From NCBI RefSeq assembly GCF_009834345.1, contig NZ_CP035042.1, forward strand, positions 1,674,001-1,738,000: a DNA stretch of 64,000 nt, in the 5' to 3' direction. This document shows positions 1 through 8,838 of this stretch, piece after piece; within the stretch, counting starts at the first letter, position 1, and every line of letters begins with the position of its first letter. Both the position numbers and the translations under genes were made by a program. The stretch is from Billgrantia tianxiuensis (lineage in GTDB: Bacteria; Pseudomonadota; Gammaproteobacteria; Pseudomonadales; Halomonadaceae). The notes below the pieces were generated by a model. The model was given only the letters and a program-made list of their open reading frames with translations. It was not told the DNA's origin and did no database searches.

Positions 1-2
1 GT

Positions 3-905
3 GGCACGTTGTGTCGCTTCTACCCCGATGCCCGTCGCCTGTTGGAGGCCTGGGCGCAGTGGGAGGCTCTCCTACCGGAGGGGGAGCACCCTCCGCTGGT
101 CAATGAGATCCGCTGGCACCTGGACGATCCCGGAAGTCCTTTCCACTGGCTCGATTGGCAGGCAAGCCAGTGGCAGGAGCCGGGGCCGCGGCCCACGCTG
201 TCGCGCTTCACCGCCATGGCGCTGGTGGGGCCGCTGAACAATGCCATCTGGAGCGAGCCGCCGGTGGAGAGCGAGCGCGAGGCAGTCTCGATCCGCGAGT
301 GGATCGATGGGCATTACGGCCTGCATGGCCGGGACGAACTCAACGAGTTTCTCGATTTCCTGCTCGAGGCGGGGGATCGCCAGGAGTACCAGATCAATTA
401 CGCCCCCTATACGCTGAATGCCCAGCGGCTGGCCTCGGAGATCGCCATGTTGGAAAGCGGCGACTGCAGCGAAGAGGACCGCAACCATTTGCTGCGCCTG
501 CAGCGGGTGCGTGACAACACCGATGGCTGCAATGAGCTGGACATGACCGCCTGGGACCTGGCCCAAGCGGTGGACCTGGCGATCGCTGGGCGTCAGCTGG
601 GCTGGCTGGAAGATGCCGCTTTCGCCGGTGTGCTGGAGCGAGCCCATGCGTTGGCGGCAGAGCACTATGGCAGTTGGGAGGCCTATGCGCGGGGCCTCTA
701 TGCGGGTTTCTCGTTCTTCATGGGTGAGACGCCTGAGCGCGAAGGCTTCCTGAGTGGCTTCCGCCAGGCTCTGGTCGCGTGGCTTTCGGGGGCGCCGCCA
801 CTGGCCGGCTCCTGGGCCAGCCTGGATTTCCCCGGGGCCAGGCCACGTCATTGGGCCCCCATGCATATCGACACATTGCCAGGCGATGTCAAAACGCTAC
901 ATTAG
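3..905 (+). CDS. DUF1266-like protein, 5' end cut by the window edge
   Basis: The reading frame is open to the first bases of the window, so the true start is probably outside; a TTG at 9 is the first possible in-frame start. About 298 residues are visible. The C-terminal part (around residues 180-250) carries WDLAQAVDLAIAGRQLGWL followed by a glycine/aromatic-rich YARGLYAGFSFFMGE stretch. This resembles the DUF1266 family (E. coli YbeU/YbeR type), whose function is unknown. There is no signal peptide or membrane segment in the visible part. It ends with TAG at 903-905, about 50 bases before a terminator-like hairpin. The family call is from memory of the motif pattern, so it is moderate. Confidence 0.6.
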   Translation, partial: GTLCRFYPDARRLLEAWAQWEALLPEGEHPPLVNEIRWHLDDPGSPFHWLDWQASQWQEPGPRPTLSRFTAMALVGPLNNAIWSEPPVESEREAVSIREWIDGHYGLHGRDELNEFLDFLLEAGDRQEYQINYAPYTLNAQRLASEIAMLESGDCSEEDRNHLLRLQRVRDNTDGCNELDMTAWDLAQAVDLAIAGRQLGWLEDAAFAGVLERAHALAAEHYGSWEAYARGLYAGFSFFMGETPEREGFLSGFRQALVAWLSGAPPLAGSWASLDFPGARPRHWAPMHIDTLPGDVKTLH

Positions 906-956
906 GGCTCGCTCTGGTTAGGAAATGTGGTTTATAGTCAGCTGGTTTATGAAACG

Positions 957-978
957 GCTCCGTATGTGACGGAGCTTT
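957..978 (+). terminator. Putative terminator after the first gene
   Basis: Perfect 7-bp stem GCTCCGT / ACGGAGC (957-963 and 969-975) with loop ATGTG, followed by TTT. It lies 52 bases after the stop of the DUF1266-like gene. The T run is short, so efficiency is uncertain. Confidence 0.45.
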
Positions 979-1137
979 CACCCATGTCATCGTGAGCCGC
1001 CACAAGGCCGCTCTGGCAGTGGTACGGGCGCGGGGCGCCAAGCACCACTACCACAGCGATCCTCCCGGGGTCATCAGGTAGGGCAATTCGCCCGACCCGT
1101 GGACGCGTGCGGCTCAGGGAATGAGGACTTCGCAAGC

Positions 1138-1760
1138 ATGGTTGCCACGGGATCGAGTCGTATCGTTGTGCTCGGTGTGTCGCTGGCGTTGTTGGCCGGG
1201 TGTGCAGGATCATCGAAATCGTCGTTGCAAGCGCCGGACGACTACTTCGCTCGACAGTTGCCTGGCATGTCGTCTTCCTTCAATCCCATGATGTCCCCAG
1301 TGGACAACCCCATCCTCCGGGTGGACAGCCTGCACAATCCGTCCCCGAGCTGATCCGATCAGCCCTGCTGGCGCAGCACGAGCGCTGGGCCGGCACGCCT
1401 TACCGGATCGGTGGCACGGGGCGCAACGGCATCGACTGCTCGGCGCTGGTGCAGAACGTGTTCAGCGAGACCTTCCGCCTGCAGCTGCCTCGCTCCACCA
1501 GCGAGCAGGTGCGGGAGGGCACCCAGGTGTCCCGCGATGAGCTCCAGGTTGGCGATCTGGTATTCTTCCGCCCTCCCGGCCGCTACGATCACGTGGGCAT
1601 CTACGTCGGCGACGGTTACTTCCTGCATGCCTCCACGTCCCAGGGCGTGATGCTTTCCGAACTCGACAGCAACTACTGGCGGCGCTACTACTGGCAGGCA
1701 CGCCGGACCCTGGAGCCGACCACCCTGGCGCAGCGCGTCACTGAACCGGGCGAAGGGTGA
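1138..1760 (+). CDS. NlpC/P60 (C40) family cell-wall peptidase lipoprotein, frameshifted
   Basis: Predicted outer-membrane-anchored peptidoglycan endopeptidase of the Spr/NlpC type. The ATG at 1138 follows GAGGAC and starts a lipoprotein signal with lipobox LALLAGC. The catalytic domain lies in another frame, from about 1346 to 1760. It has the Cys motif DCSALVQNVF and the His motif HVGIYVGDGYFLHAS. The first frame stops with TGA at 1351-1353. Adding one C to the CCCC at 1343-1346 joins the two parts as ...NPSPELIRSALL..., giving a normal-length protein of about 207 residues. I therefore read this as one gene with a one-base deletion, probably a sequencing error. A real null allele cannot be excluded. 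Confidence 0.85.
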
Positions 1761-1792
1761 GAAGAGAAGGGCCGAGCGCTGGCGTTTCACTG

Positions 1793-2680
1793 TCATAAGA
1801 CTTCGCGGTGGGCAATGACATACTCCACAAAGGCGCTCTCCGCCCGCGACAGGTAGGCATCCCGCGCCCAGGCCAGCGACAGCTCCAGCCAGGCCGGGCT
1901 AGCGAAGGAGACCGCCGCGAGGCCGGGCTCGTCCACCACCCGCCGCAGGAAAGTGGTAATGCCGAAGCCCTGGCGCACGATAGCCTTGGTCAGCGGTATC
2001 AGGTTCGACTGGAAGGCGATGTTGGCGTCCAGTCCGGTCTGTCGAGACAGGGCGTCGACGAATTCGCGGTGAAAATAGCCATCCTGGAACAGCACCAGCG
2101 GTTCCTGAAAGAACTCTTCGGCGGTCACGCTGCAGCGGTCCGCAAAGGCGTGCGCACGTGGTACGCATACCACCATCTCTTCGCGAATCAGTCGCCGCCG
2201 CTCCATGTGGCGGCTCTGCTCATCGTCTATGACCACGCCGAGATCCAGCTCGCCGTCGGCGATCATGCGCTGCAGCCGGCGCGCGCCGGCTTCCACCACG
2301 GTCAGGCGAATGCCGGGATGCTGCGCCTTGAAGCCCATCAGCAGCGGCGGAAAGTAATATGAGCCGAGCATCGAGGGAATGCCGATACGAACTTCGCCCT
2401 TGACCAGGCCATGCAGCTCTCGCATGGCCAGGTGAGTGGCCTCGGCCCGCTCCAGCAGCTCCCGGGCATGGGCATAGAGGGTCTCGCCCTCGGGTGTCAA
2501 GGTGATGCGTCGCTCATGACGGTGAAACAGCGTCAGCTCCAGCTGGCGTTCGAGGTTGGCGATGGTCTGGCTGACGGCGGACTGGGCCACGTGAAGCTCG
2601 CGGGCCGCGGCACTGAAGCCGGCTCGATCGGCTACCGTGACGAAGACTCGCAGGGTGCGCAGGTCGAAGGGTAGTGCCAT
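1793..2680 (-). CDS. LysR-family transcriptional regulator
   Basis: 295 residues, normal length for the family. The N-terminal winged helix-turn-helix (residues about 6-65) contains FSAAARELHVAQSAVSQTI. Residues about 90-290 form the periplasmic-binding-protein-like effector domain. The start ATG is preceded by GGAGCGCTC. The gene is divergent from an MFS exporter with a 114-bp shared intergenic region. This is the same arrangement as the E. coli ynfL/ynfM pair, so it probably controls that transporter and itself. The inducer cannot be read from the sequence. Confidence 0.9.
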   Translation of the reverse strand: MALPFDLRTLRVFVTVADRAGFSAAARELHVAQSAVSQTIANLERQLELTLFHRHERRITLTPEGETLYAHARELLERAEATHLAMRELHGLVKGEVRIGIPSMLGSYYFPPLLMGFKAQHPGIRLTVVEAGARRLQRMIADGELDLGVVIDDEQSRHMERRRLIREEMVVCVPRAHAFADRCSVTAEEFFQEPLVLFQDGYFHREFVDALSRQTGLDANIAFQSNLIPLTKAIVRQGFGITTFLRRVVDEPGLAAVSFASPAWLELSLAWARDAYLSRAESAFVEYVIAHREVL

Positions 2681-2794
2681 GAGCGCTCCGTGCTTGGTGA
2701 TAAGTTGATCAGATGGCTACGATCTTTTTATTCTGTTTGGCTTATCATTTTGCCTGCCTGATCATGGAAGGCAAATCTCTGCCAGGTTTGCTGC
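2681..2794. promoter_or_regulatory. Divergent LysR/MFS promoter region
   Basis: 114-bp AT-richer gap between two divergent starts. It contains a spaced inverted repeat GATAAG (2699-2704) / CTTATC (2741-2746) and two TGATCA palindromes (near 2706 and 2759), which are plausible LysR operator parts. No experimental support; the assignment rests on position and symmetry. Confidence 0.4.
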
Positions 2795-3997
2795 ATGATC
2801 ACCGTCCGTTCTCGCGCCTGGTGGCGCGCTACCCTGGCGCTCTGCCTGGGCTCTATCCTGGTTTTCGTCAATCTGTATGCACCGCAGCCGCTGCTGCCGG
2901 AGCTGCGTCAGCTCTATGGCGTGTCGACCCTGGGTGTCAGCCTGGTCATGTCGGTGGCCACGCTCGCTCTGGCGGGGGCACTGCTGGTCTTCGGCCCGCT
3001 GTCGGATGCCATCGGGCGCGGCGGCATCATGCGCGTGACACTGCTCCTGACCGGGCTGTGTTCGCTGGGGCTGGCCTTGGCGCCCAGCTTCGAGACTCTG
3101 TTGGCGCTTCGCCTGGTCCAGGGCTTCGTGCTCGGCGGGCTGCCGGCGGTTGCCATTGCCTGGATGGGCGATGAGTTCGACCGACCGGCGTTGCTGGCGG
3201 CGGTGGGCCTGTATATCGGCGCCAATACCCTGGGTGGGATCGGTGGGCGACTGATCGGCGGGGGCGTCGGCGAGATCGGCGGCGCCGGCGCTGGTTTCCT
3301 GACGGTGGGCATGGTGACCCTGGCCGGGGTGGCGCTGTTCTGGAAGCTGCTGCCAGCACCTCGCCAGTTCAAGCCGCGTCGTTTCGAGCTGCGTGCCGCC
3401 GTGACGGACCTGGGCGGGCACTTGCGCCATCCGCTGCTGCTGGCCGCCTACCTGCTCGGTGGTATCAATTTCCTCATTTTCATCAACCAGTACAGCTATA
3501 TTACCTTCCGCCTGGCCGAAGCTCCTTTCGATCTCAGTGCCCGCTGGCTGGGAATGATCTTTCTCACCTACCTGGGTGGCACCCTGAGTTCGGCGCTCTC
3601 CGGTCGCCTGACCCGCCACTTCAGCCAGCCAGCCTGCATGACGCTTGGCATCCTCATCCTGATGGGCGGTACCTTCGTCACCCTGGTGGATTCCCTGGCC
3701 TGGATCATCGCCGGGCTGACCATCAATGCGGTGGGGTTCTTCCTGGCCCACTCCATGGCCTCCAGTTGGGTCAGCCGCCAGTCGGAGCGGGCGAGGGGCA
3801 GTGCCTCGGCGCTCTATCTGGTCTTCTACTATCTTGGGGCGAGCCTCGGCAGCCTCTGGCTCGAGCCGTTCTGGCAGCGTGGCGGATGGCTCGGCGTGGC
3901 CATCGGCTCCTGGCTTCTGCTCGGCGTCACACTGGGCATTGCGCTGTGGCTATGGCGCGGCGAACGAATCAGTGAACGGGTCTCACTGGCGCGCTAG
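2795..3997 (+). CDS. MFS transporter, YnfM-like drug/sugar efflux
   Basis: 400 residues with about 12 hydrophobic segments and the MFS motif A loop between the second and third helices (GPLSDAIGRGGIMR, near residue 68). The sequence resembles E. coli YnfM and related exporters in the inner membrane. Its partner is the divergent LysR regulator. The substrate is not deducible. The ribosome-binding site upstream of ATG 2795 is weak (CAGGT). The 3' end overlaps the convergent msrA by 15 bases. Confidence 0.85.
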   Translation: MITVRSRAWWRATLALCLGSILVFVNLYAPQPLLPELRQLYGVSTLGVSLVMSVATLALAGALLVFGPLSDAIGRGGIMRVTLLLTGLCSLGLALAPSFETLLALRLVQGFVLGGLPAVAIAWMGDEFDRPALLAAVGLYIGANTLGGIGGRLIGGGVGEIGGAGAGFLTVGMVTLAGVALFWKLLPAPRQFKPRRFELRAAVTDLGGHLRHPLLLAAYLLGGINFLIFINQYSYITFRLAEAPFDLSARWLGMIFLTYLGGTLSSALSGRLTRHFSQPACMTLGILILMGGTFVTLVDSLAWIIAGLTINAVGFFLAHSMASSWVSRQSERARGSASALYLVFYYLGASLGSLWLEPFWQRGGWLGVAIGSWLLLGVTLGIALWLWRGERISERVSLAR

Positions 3998-4600
3998 TCC
4001 GCCCGCTTCATCATCCCACACCGCTTCGAGGCGGCGTTCGCGTCCGCAGGCCGCCTTGTAGTAGTTGTAGCGCACCGGATTCTTGCGATAGTAGTCCTGG
4101 TGGTACTCCTCGGCGGGATAGAAAGCCTCGAAGGAGCTGATCTCGGTAGCGATCTCGCGCCCGAAGCGCTCGGCGAGTTCGTCGCGGGTGGCTTCGGCCA
4201 GGGCTTGCTCCTCGTCGCTGGAATAGTAGATCACGCTGCGATACGCCTCGCCCACGTCACAGAACTGCCGGTCGACGGCAAACGGATCTATGTTGCGCCA
4301 GAACACGTGCAGCAGCGTGGCGTAGTCGACCACCTCGGGATCATACTCGACCCTCACCACCTCGGCATGGCCGGTATTGCCATCCACTACCTGCTGGTAG
4401 CTGGGATTCTCGACGTGTCCGCCACTGAAGCCGGAAGTCGTGGAGGTCACGCCCGACACCTTGTCGAAGGCCTCTTCCACGCACCAGAAGCAGCCGCCCC
4501 CGAACACGGCGCTGGCGGTTTCGTCGTTCGCAAGGCCCTGGCCGAAGGGCAACATCAGCAGTAACGGCACCCACGGCAGGGCATTTCGCATCCTGGGCAT
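3983..4600 (-). CDS. msrA: Peptide-methionine (S)-S-oxide reductase MsrA, exported
   Basis: Reduces the S-epimer of methionine sulfoxide in oxidised proteins. The catalytic motif GGGCFWCVEEAF lies near residue 35, with the downstream YHQDYYRKNP motif. The chosen ATG at 4600 has GAGG at a good distance (GAGGTAGCCATC) and opens a clear signal peptide, MPRMRNALPWVPLLLMLPFG...LA. This copy therefore probably works in the periplasm, whereas most MsrA proteins are cytosolic. The stop lies inside the 3' end of the MFS gene on the other strand. An msrB without a signal peptide lies far away at 57.6 kb. Confidence 0.92.
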   Translation of the reverse strand: MPRMRNALPWVPLLLMLPFGQGLANDETASAVFGGGCFWCVEEAFDKVSGVTSTTSGFSGGHVENPSYQQVVDGNTGHAEVVRVEYDPEVVDYATLLHVFWRNIDPFAVDRQFCDVGEAYRSVIYYSSDEEQALAEATRDELAERFGREIATEISSFEAFYPAEEYHQDYYRKNPVRYNYYKAACGRERRLEAVWDDEAGGLARQ

Positions 4601-4708
4601 GATGGCTACCTCGTTTCGTTGTGTGGCGGTTTGTAAGGTTGGAAGCTGTCGCACGACACAGGTTCCGTATAGCCTTTGTTAACACCACCTGCCAATTCGG
4701 AGTCGCCC

Positions 4709-6928
4709 GTGACGCGTCGTCGCTTGATACTGCTCCTGGTTCTTGCCGCCAGTGTGGCCGCCTACTTTCTCAGCGGCGCCAATGAGGTGCTGACACTGGC
4801 CAATCTGCAAGTCGAGCAGGCGCGCTTCCAGGCCTGGCTGGCCGATGACCCGGTCACGGTGGTAGGGGGCTTCTTCGTCATCTACGTGCTCATGGCGGCG
4901 CTTTCGTTACCCGGTGCCGCGCTGATGACGGTGTTGGGCGGCGCCCTGTTCGGGCTTGGCTGGGGGCTTTTGATCATCTCCTTTGCCAGCACGCTGGGAG
5001 CGACCCTGGCCGCTCTGATCGCACGCACCCTGGCTCGGGCACCGTTGGAAAGGCGCTTCGCGCCGCAACTCGAGCGTATCAATGCCGGAATCCGGCGCGA
5101 GGGCGCCTTCTATCTCTTCACCCTGCGACTGATCCCGCTGTTTCCCTTTTTCGTCATCAACCTGGTGATGGGGCTGACCCGCATGCGCCTGTGGACCTTC
5201 TACTGGGTCAGTCAGCTGGGCATGTTGCCGGGCACGGCGGTCTACGTGAATGCCGGGCGCGAACTCGGCAACCTGCAGTCGCTGTCCGGAATACTCTCGC
5301 CGGGGCTGATTGGTTCTTTCGTGCTGATCGGTCTGTTTCCCTGGCTGGCTCGCGGCCTGGTGGCCATTGCCAAGCGCCGGCGACTGGCGCAGCGTTTCCA
5401 CCGCCCGGCGCGTTTCGATTATGACATCGTGGTGATCGGCGGCGGTTCGGCTGGGCTGGTGGCGAGCTACATCGCGGCGGCAGTGAAAGCCAGGGTGGCG
5501 CTGGTGGAGCGTGACCGCCTGGGCGGCGACTGCCTGAATACCGGCTGTGTGCCGTCGAAGGCGTTGATTCGCGCGGCGCGGGTGGCCGAGGAAATTCGTG
5601 GGGCCAAACGCTATGGTGTTCATGCTGGCGAGCCGCAGGTCGACTTCGGTGCCGTGATGGCGCACGTGCAGCGTGCCATTCGCGAAGTGGAGCCCCACGA
5701 CAGCCGGGAGCGCTACGAGAAGCTGGGGGTCGAGGTACTCACCGGTGAAGCTTGCCTCCAGGATCCGTGGCGGGTTCGCGTGGCGGGTGACGTGGGTGAG
5801 CGAGTGCTCACTACGCGACATGTGATCATCGCCAGTGGGGCAAGACCGAAGGTGCCGCCGCTGCCAGGAATCGAAGCCATCGAAGTGCTGACCTCGGACA
5901 ATCTATGGCAACTCGAGACCCTTCCTGGTCGATTGGTGGTGCTGGGTGGCGGCCCCATCGGCTGCGAGCTGGGGCAGAGTTTCGCCCGCCTGGGAAGCCG
6001 GGTGAGTCTGGTCGAGATGGGGCCTCAACTGCTGCCACGCGAGGATATCGATACCGCCGACCTGCTGCGCCAGCGCTTTGCCAGTGAGGGGCTCGAAGTC
6101 TGGCTCGACACTCGTGCGCTATGTGTCGTGCCGGACGAGGAGGCCGGTAGCGGCCATGTGCTGGAGGTGGAGCATCGCCTGGCCTCGGGTGAAGTCGAAG
6201 TGCACCGGCTGCCCTTCGATCGCCTGCTGGTCGCGGTGGGGCGCCAGGCCAACGTGACTGGCATGGGGCTCGAGTCGTTGGGCGTCGAAACGCGGGAGGA
6301 CGGCACCCTGGCGGTGGACGAGAGCCTGCAGAGCGTGCTGCCCAATGTCTGGGCCTGTGGTGACGTGGCCGGCCCGTTCCAGTTGACCCATGCCAGTGGC
6401 CATCAAGCCTGGCATGCCACGGTGAATGCGCTGTTCGGTGAGTTCAAGCGCTTTCGCGTCAGCTATCGGGCGCTGCCGGCGGTCACCTACACCGCGCCGG
6501 AAGTGGCACGGGTGGGGCTCAGCGAGGGCGAGGCGCGGGCCCGCGGCATCGAGTTCGAGGTTACCCGTTACCCGCTCGCCGAGCTGGACCGGGCCATTGC
6601 CGAGGGCCAGACCGAGGGCTTCGTCAAGGTACTGACGGTGCCGGGCCGGGATCGTATCCTCGGCGCATGCATCGTGGGGCAGGGGGCCGGCGAGACGTTG
6701 GCCGAATTCACCCTGGCAATGACGCACGGCATCGGTTTGAACAAGCTGCTGGGCACGGTCCATCCCTATCCCACCTGGTCGGAGGCGGCCAAGGCCACGG
6801 CGGGGGTATGGAAGAACGCGCACAAGCCCGAGCGCCTGCTGGGCTGGCTCGAGCGCTACTTCGCCTGGCGCCGGGGGGCAGGGCCGGCATCGGCCGCAAC
6901 GGATGAGATGAGGAGGAAGGATGCTTGA
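4709..6928 (+). CDS. TVP38/TMEM64 membrane domain fused to MerA/Lpd-like FAD-dependent disulfide oxidoreductase
   Basis: About 739 residues from GTG 4709, which follows CGGAG by 6 bases; an in-frame TTG at 4676 is less likely. Residues about 1-225 are a membrane domain of the TVP38/TMEM64 (SNARE-associated Golgi) type, with GAALMTVLGGALFG and FTLRLIPLFPFFVINLVMG. From about residue 235 there is a complete flavin disulfide reductase. It has FAD motif DIVVIGGGSAGLVAS, redox pair GGDCLNTGCVPSKA, NAD(P) motif VVLGGGPIGCELGQSF, GDV motif WACGDVAGPFQ, and dimer-interface HPYPTWSEA near the end. There is no N-terminal HMA domain and no C-terminal vicinal Cys pair, so it is unlikely to be a true mercuric reductase. 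Its stop overlaps the next start by 8 bases, pointing to coupled translation. The substrate is unknown. Confidence 0.9.
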   Translation: MTRRRLILLLVLAASVAAYFLSGANEVLTLANLQVEQARFQAWLADDPVTVVGGFFVIYVLMAALSLPGAALMTVLGGALFGLGWGLLIISFASTLGATLAALIARTLARAPLERRFAPQLERINAGIRREGAFYLFTLRLIPLFPFFVINLVMGLTRMRLWTFYWVSQLGMLPGTAVYVNAGRELGNLQSLSGILSPGLIGSFVLIGLFPWLARGLVAIAKRRRLAQRFHRPARFDYDIVVIGGGSAGLVASYIAAAVKARVALVERDRLGGDCLNTGCVPSKALIRAARVAEEIRGAKRYGVHAGEPQVDFGAVMAHVQRAIREVEPHDSRERYEKLGVEVLTGEACLQDPWRVRVAGDVGERVLTTRHVIIASGARPKVPPLPGIEAIEVLTSDNLWQLETLPGRLVVLGGGPIGCELGQSFARLGSRVSLVEMGPQLLPREDIDTADLLRQRFASEGLEVWLDTRALCVVPDEEAGSGHVLEVEHRLASGEVEVHRLPFDRLLVAVGRQANVTGMGLESLGVETREDGTLAVDESLQSVLPNVWACGDVAGPFQLTHASGHQAWHATVNALFGEFKRFRVSYRALPAVTYTAPEVARVGLSEGEARARGIEFEVTRYPLAELDRAIAEGQTEGFVKVLTVPGRDRILGACIVGQGAGETLAEFTLAMTHGIGLNKLLGTVHPYPTWSEAAKATAGVWKNAHKPERLLGWLERYFAWRRGAGPASAATDEMRRKDA

Positions 6929-7559
6929 TCGCTGGACCATGCCGTTGACACAGGCACCTCTCGGTGCCGTGGCGAGGCGCTTCCAGGCATGGGGCATCGA
7001 GCCCGACCAGGTAACCCTGGCGGCCTTCGTCATCGGTATGCTCAGCCTGCCGCTGCTTGCCATGGAATGGTATTTGGCCGCTCTGGTGGCGATTCTGCTC
7101 AACCGCCTGGGCGATGGGGTGGATGGCGTCCTGGCACGGCTTGTGGACAGTCCTAGCGATGCCGGCGGTTTTCTCGACATCGGCCTCGACTTCGTTTTCT
7201 ATGCCGCCGTGGTATTGGGCTTCGCCCTGGCCAATCCAGCCGCCAATGCGCTAGCGGCCGCCTTCCTGCTGTTCGCCTTTATCGGCACCGGCACCTCGTT
7301 CCTGGCCTTTGCCATCATGGCGACCCGCCATGGGCTCGAGCGTCCGCGTTTCCAGAAGAAGGCCTTCTACTACCTGCATGGCCTGACCGAAGGCACCGAG
7401 ACCATCCTTGCCTTCGTGCTCTTCTGTCTACTGCCGCACCATTTTGCCCTGTTGGCCACACTGTTTGCCGTGGCGTGCCTGATTACCACCATCACGCGGC
7501 TATGGGGAGGATACCGCATGCTCAAGGCGCTGGAGCCAAATGGCGCCAGGAATTCCTGA
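6921..7559 (+). CDS. CDP-alcohol phosphatidyltransferase family membrane protein
   Basis: 212 residues with about six hydrophobic segments. The family's metal-binding signature is intact: D-GV-DG-VL-AR, then GGFLDIGLD, with the expected spacing (residues about 57-82). Such enzymes transfer a phosphoalcohol from a CDP-linked donor in the inner membrane. The acceptor here is not known and the protein need not be a housekeeping PgsA or PssA. The start overlaps the end of the TVP38-flavoprotein gene, so the two probably form an operon. Confidence 0.85.
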   Translation: MLDRWTMPLTQAPLGAVARRFQAWGIEPDQVTLAAFVIGMLSLPLLAMEWYLAALVAILLNRLGDGVDGVLARLVDSPSDAGGFLDIGLDFVFYAAVVLGFALANPAANALAAAFLLFAFIGTGTSFLAFAIMATRHGLERPRFQKKAFYYLHGLTEGTETILAFVLFCLLPHHFALLATLFAVACLITTITRLWGGYRMLKALEPNGARNS

Positions 7560-7640
7560 GGCTGTCTCACTTCAGGCAAGCGCCTCGAACTAGTACCTCG
7601 AACAAGTGCACAGGAACGAGCGGGTAGGAACGAGCACATA

Positions 7641-7666
7641 GAAAGAGGGCAGCCATCTGGCTGCCC
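7641..7666 (-). terminator. Intrinsic terminator of slyD
   Basis: Perfect 8-bp stem GGGCAGCC / GGCTGCCC (7647-7654 and 7659-7666). On the minus strand it is followed by CTCTTTCT. It lies 27 bases beyond the slyD stop. The rest of 7560-7692 shows nothing else. Confidence 0.7.
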
Positions 7667-7692
7667 CTGGCATGTCCTGGACGTGCTGACGC

Positions 7693-8175
7693 TTAGTGCT
7701 GATGCCCGCCTTCGCCGTGCACGTGACCGTGTTCGATCTCTTCCTGGCTGGCTTCGCGCACCTCGGCGATCTCGACGTCGAAGTTGAGCTTCTGCCCGGC
7801 CAGCGGGTGGTTGCCGTCGACCGTCACGGTGTCGCCTTCCACCTTGGTCACGGTGACCATCAGCGGCCCGCCCTGGGTCTGGGCCTGGAACTGCATGCCC
7901 GGCTCAACGGACTCGACGCCCTGGAAGGCATCGCGCGGCACTTCTTGCACCAGTTGAGGCTGTACTTCGCCGTAACCCTCTTCGGGGGCAACGGTCACGT
8001 TGAGCTTGTCGCCGGCTTCGCGACCTTCGAGCTGCTTCTCCAGGCCCGGAATGATATTGCCGGCGCCGTGGAGGTAAGTCAGCGGCTGACGGCCTTCCGA
8101 ACTGTCCAGCACCTCACCTGCATCGTTGGTCAGGGTGTAGTGGAACGCGACAACGGAATTTTGCGCAATCTGCAT
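7693..8175 (-). CDS. slyD: FKBP-type peptidyl-prolyl isomerase, SlyD-like
   Basis: 160 residues from the ATG at 8175, which follows AAAGG; an upstream in-frame ATG at 8205 lacks a site. The sequence has the FKBP fold with an inserted-flap domain: VAFHYTLTNDAGEVLDSS, YLHGAGNIIPGLEKQLEG, and PEEGYGE. The insert covers about residues 70-125. The tail EHGHVHGEGGHQH is histidine-rich, like the metal-binding tail of SlyD, which serves nickel delivery in E. coli, though much shorter. A cytosolic folding helper is the expected role. Confidence 0.92.
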   Translation of the reverse strand: MQIAQNSVVAFHYTLTNDAGEVLDSSEGRQPLTYLHGAGNIIPGLEKQLEGREAGDKLNVTVAPEEGYGEVQPQLVQEVPRDAFQGVESVEPGMQFQAQTQGGPLMVTVTKVEGDTVTVDGNHPLAGQKLNFDVEIAEVREASQEEIEHGHVHGEGGHQH

Positions 8176-8388
8176 TGATGAACCTTTCGGTGAGTGCATG
8201 TACAAACCATGGTAACGCGCGAGGCCGGAGCTGTCAGGGGGGATGCAGTTTTTTCAGGTTATGAAGCCCCTTTCTGAGTCGCATTCACGCCTTTTGGCGG
8301 TGTTGCGCCCCCTTGGCCTCGCGGCTACCCTAGCGTGACCCAAATTTTCGTCCTATCGAAATCCGTCTTTCTACTCTGGAGTGAGCCC

Positions 8389-8673
8389 ATGACCGAAATC
8401 GTGATCTGGCTGATTGCCTTTGCCCTCATCCTGTTCTTCAGCATCAAGATGTGGGAAACGACCGTCAGCGCCGGTTTGAACAAGGTGGTACCGCGCGTCA
8501 TCAAGAGCGGTGATGACAACCGTTGGGTCTGGAGCGTGGCACTCGCCGTGTTGGGGGCCACGACGCTGGTTCGTCCCATCGACATGCTGCTGACTGTGAT
8601 CGTGCTGGCCATTTTGGCGTTGGTCATCAAGAAAGTGACTGGCTGGGCGATGGGCAGGGCCAACTTCCATTGA
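8389..8673 (+). CDS. Small inner-membrane protein of unknown function
   Basis: 94 residues from ATG 8389 (site TGGAGTG upstream). There are three likely membrane segments: residues about 3-20, 46-65 and 68-87. Between the first two is a short polar stretch with KVVPRVIKSGDDNRW. I do not recognise the family beyond conserved hypothetical membrane proteins of gammaproteobacteria. It is monocistronic, with its own promoter region (8206-8388) and a strong hairpin 3' of it. Confidence 0.75.
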   Translation: MTEIVIWLIAFALILFFSIKMWETTVSAGLNKVVPRVIKSGDDNRWVWSVALAVLGATTLVRPIDMLLTVIVLAILALVIKKVTGWAMGRANFH

Positions 8674-8707
8674 TCCTTGGTGCGCCGCCCAACGGCGGCG
8701 CACGGAA

Positions 8708-8753
8708 ACGATGAGGGCCCGCGGCGTCATCAAACACCGCGGGCCCTCATCGT
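8708..8753. terminator. Strong 17-bp hairpin between convergent genes
   Basis: Perfect inverted repeat ACGATGAGGGCCCGCGG (8708-8724) with its complement at 8737-8753 and a 12-base loop. There is no long T run on either side. It is placed between the small membrane protein (+) and the glycine-zipper lipoprotein (-), so it probably terminates both. Confidence 0.65.
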
Positions 8754-8838
8754 GTTGCTGTGGCAATTTTGTCGCTAGGCCGAATGTGCTGCTATGCCGA
8801 GTGGCTGACGGGCTCAGACCAGGCGGGGGCGATCCGGA

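Noticed and set aside
4709..6928. Mercuric reductase (merA)
   Set aside because: The redox CxxxxC is present but the N-terminal HMA domain and C-terminal vicinal cysteines are absent, and no other mer genes are nearby. A TVP38 domain occupies the N-terminus.
8206..8388. Possible regulatory RNA or riboswitch between slyD and the small membrane protein
   Set aside because: Only ordinary promoter-like sequence is visible; no conserved stem-loop pattern or terminator precedes the gene.
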